NCBI RefSeq assembly: GCF_963678195.1
Contig: NZ_OY782759.1
Location: forward strand, 1,674,001-1,738,000
Source of the DNA: an uncultured Hyphomonas sp.
Lineage (GTDB): Bacteria; Pseudomonadota; Alphaproteobacteria; Caulobacterales; Hyphomonadaceae
DNA: 64,000 nt
Direction of reading: 5' to 3'
Below, in pieces: positions 63,474 to 64,000 of the stretch (position 1 is its first letter; each line of letters opens with the position of its first letter). Position numbers and translations under genes: made by a program. The notes under the pieces are model-generated. The model did not search any database. It was given only the letters and a program-made list of their open reading frames with translations, and was not told the DNA's origin.

Positions 63474-64000
63474 ATGGATTTCAATTTCACTGAAGAACAG
63501 GGAATGCTTCGCGATAGCCTCGCGAAGATGATCCGCGACCAGTACGACTTCGAAACCCGCCGCAAGGTGGTTGCTTCGGCTGAAGGCTGGCGCAAGGACA
63601 TGTGGATGCAATTCGCCGAACTGGGCCTGATGATGGCGCCGTTCAGCGAAGAAGACGGCGGCCTTGGCGGCGGTCCGATCGATGCGATGGTCGTCATGGA
63701 AGAGTTCGGCAAAGGCCTCGTGGTCGAGCCGTACGTGCCGAGCGTTGTTTGTGGCGGTGGCTTCATCAAGCGCGGCACCGACGCGCAGAAGGAAGAGTAC
63801 CTCACAGGCATCATGTCCGGCGAAACAATCTTCGCCTTCGCCTATGCTGAGCCGCGCGGCCGCTACAATCTGGCTGATCTCGAAACCACCGCCAAGAAAG
63901 ATGGCGAGGGCTTTGTGATCAACGGCCACAAGGCCGTGGTTCTCGGTGCGCCGTGGGCCACTCACCTGATCGTCACCGCGCGGACGTCCGGCGATCGCCG
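63474..64000 (+). CDS. Acyl-CoA dehydrogenase, PimD-like small subunit (3' end outside)
   Basis: The first 175 residues of a second acyl-CoA dehydrogenase, open to the window edge. MDFNFTEEQGMLRDSLAKMI starts the N-terminal helical domain, EEDGGLGGGPIDAMVVMEEFG is the typical loop, and FAYAEPRGRYNL corresponds to the FAD-binding region. GAGGAAACG lies just upstream of the ATG at 63474. With the previous gene it forms the two-subunit alpha2-beta2 acyl-CoA dehydrogenase pattern of PimC/PimD-type loci. Confidence 0.88.
   Translation, partial: MDFNFTEEQGMLRDSLAKMIRDQYDFETRRKVVASAEGWRKDMWMQFAELGLMMAPFSEEDGGLGGGPIDAMVVMEEFGKGLVVEPYVPSVVCGGGFIKRGTDAQKEEYLTGIMSGETIFAFAYAEPRGRYNLADLETTAKKDGEGFVINGHKAVVLGAPWATHLIVTARTSGDR

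Noticed and set aside
1-64000. tRNA/rRNA genes, CRISPR arrays, insertion sequences, prophage
   Set aside because: None recognised by eye: no regularly spaced direct repeats, transposase or phage structural genes. A dedicated search would be needed to exclude a small RNA gene.

Overview
The window looks like a chromosomal segment of an aerobic, GC-rich alphaproteobacterium. Protein content and operon style suggest the Hyphomonas/Maricaulis/Caulobacter side of the class (inference from family recognition only; no search was run). I support 57 protein-coding genes, the first and last cut by the window edges. I see no rRNA, tRNA, CRISPR array, insertion sequence or prophage. Genes are densely packed and many neighbours share 4-base ATGA/GTGA overlaps.

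Region 1 (1-18.1 kb) is a catabolic island for ester- or acyl-type compounds. Two tandem type-B carboxylesterases flank an acyl-CoA ligase. A convergent pair encodes an MFS carrier and an FG-GAP repeat protein. A 2-oxoacid-dehydrogenase-like operon follows (E1 alpha, E1 beta, a free-standing lipoyl domain, a free-standing E2 catalytic domain and a lipoate-ligase-like protein). Then come an SDR, a ChrR-like cupin, a TonB-dependent receptor, a second acyl-CoA ligase and an AraC-type regulator.

Region 2 (18.1-28.1 kb) resembles a choline/betaine-type alcohol oxidation locus: a TonB receptor, a BetB-like aldehyde dehydrogenase, a 3-hydroxyisobutyrate-dehydrogenase-like enzyme, two BetI-like TetR regulators, a phytanoyl-CoA-dioxygenase-type oxygenase, a GMC (BetA-like) alcohol dehydrogenase and an MFS carrier. 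The same bipartite motif lies in both divergent promoter regions and probably marks this regulon.

Region 3 (28.2-35.3 kb) carries an unknown protein, a large intergenic inverted-repeat element, and a tightly overlapping six-gene operon (DUF4129, DUF4350, MoxR AAA ATPase, DUF58, SpoIIM-like, RDD), a membrane-associated MoxR system.

Region 4 (35.3-52.7 kb) is mixed housekeeping: free-methionine-(R)-sulfoxide reductase, a third carboxylesterase, an S9 peptidase/small membrane protein/NUDIX/DUF1330 operon, Sel1 protein, ABC-F protein EttA, an M15-like peptidase, a family-2 glycosyltransferase, a lipoprotein amidase, a TPR lipoprotein/coiled-coil membrane protein/TerB operon, and MlaC plus MlaA for outer-membrane lipid transport.

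Region 5 (52.7-64 kb) is a methionine-cycle operon: an ArsR-methyltransferase regulator with a palindrome on its own near-leaderless promoter, metF, and metH split in two with a gamma-glutamylcyclotransferase-like gene between the halves. It is followed by pyruvate kinase, a retropepsin-like protease, a DUF1289 protein, a CobT homologue that appears to lack both catalytic glutamates, and the start of a two-subunit PimC/PimD-like acyl-CoA dehydrogenase.
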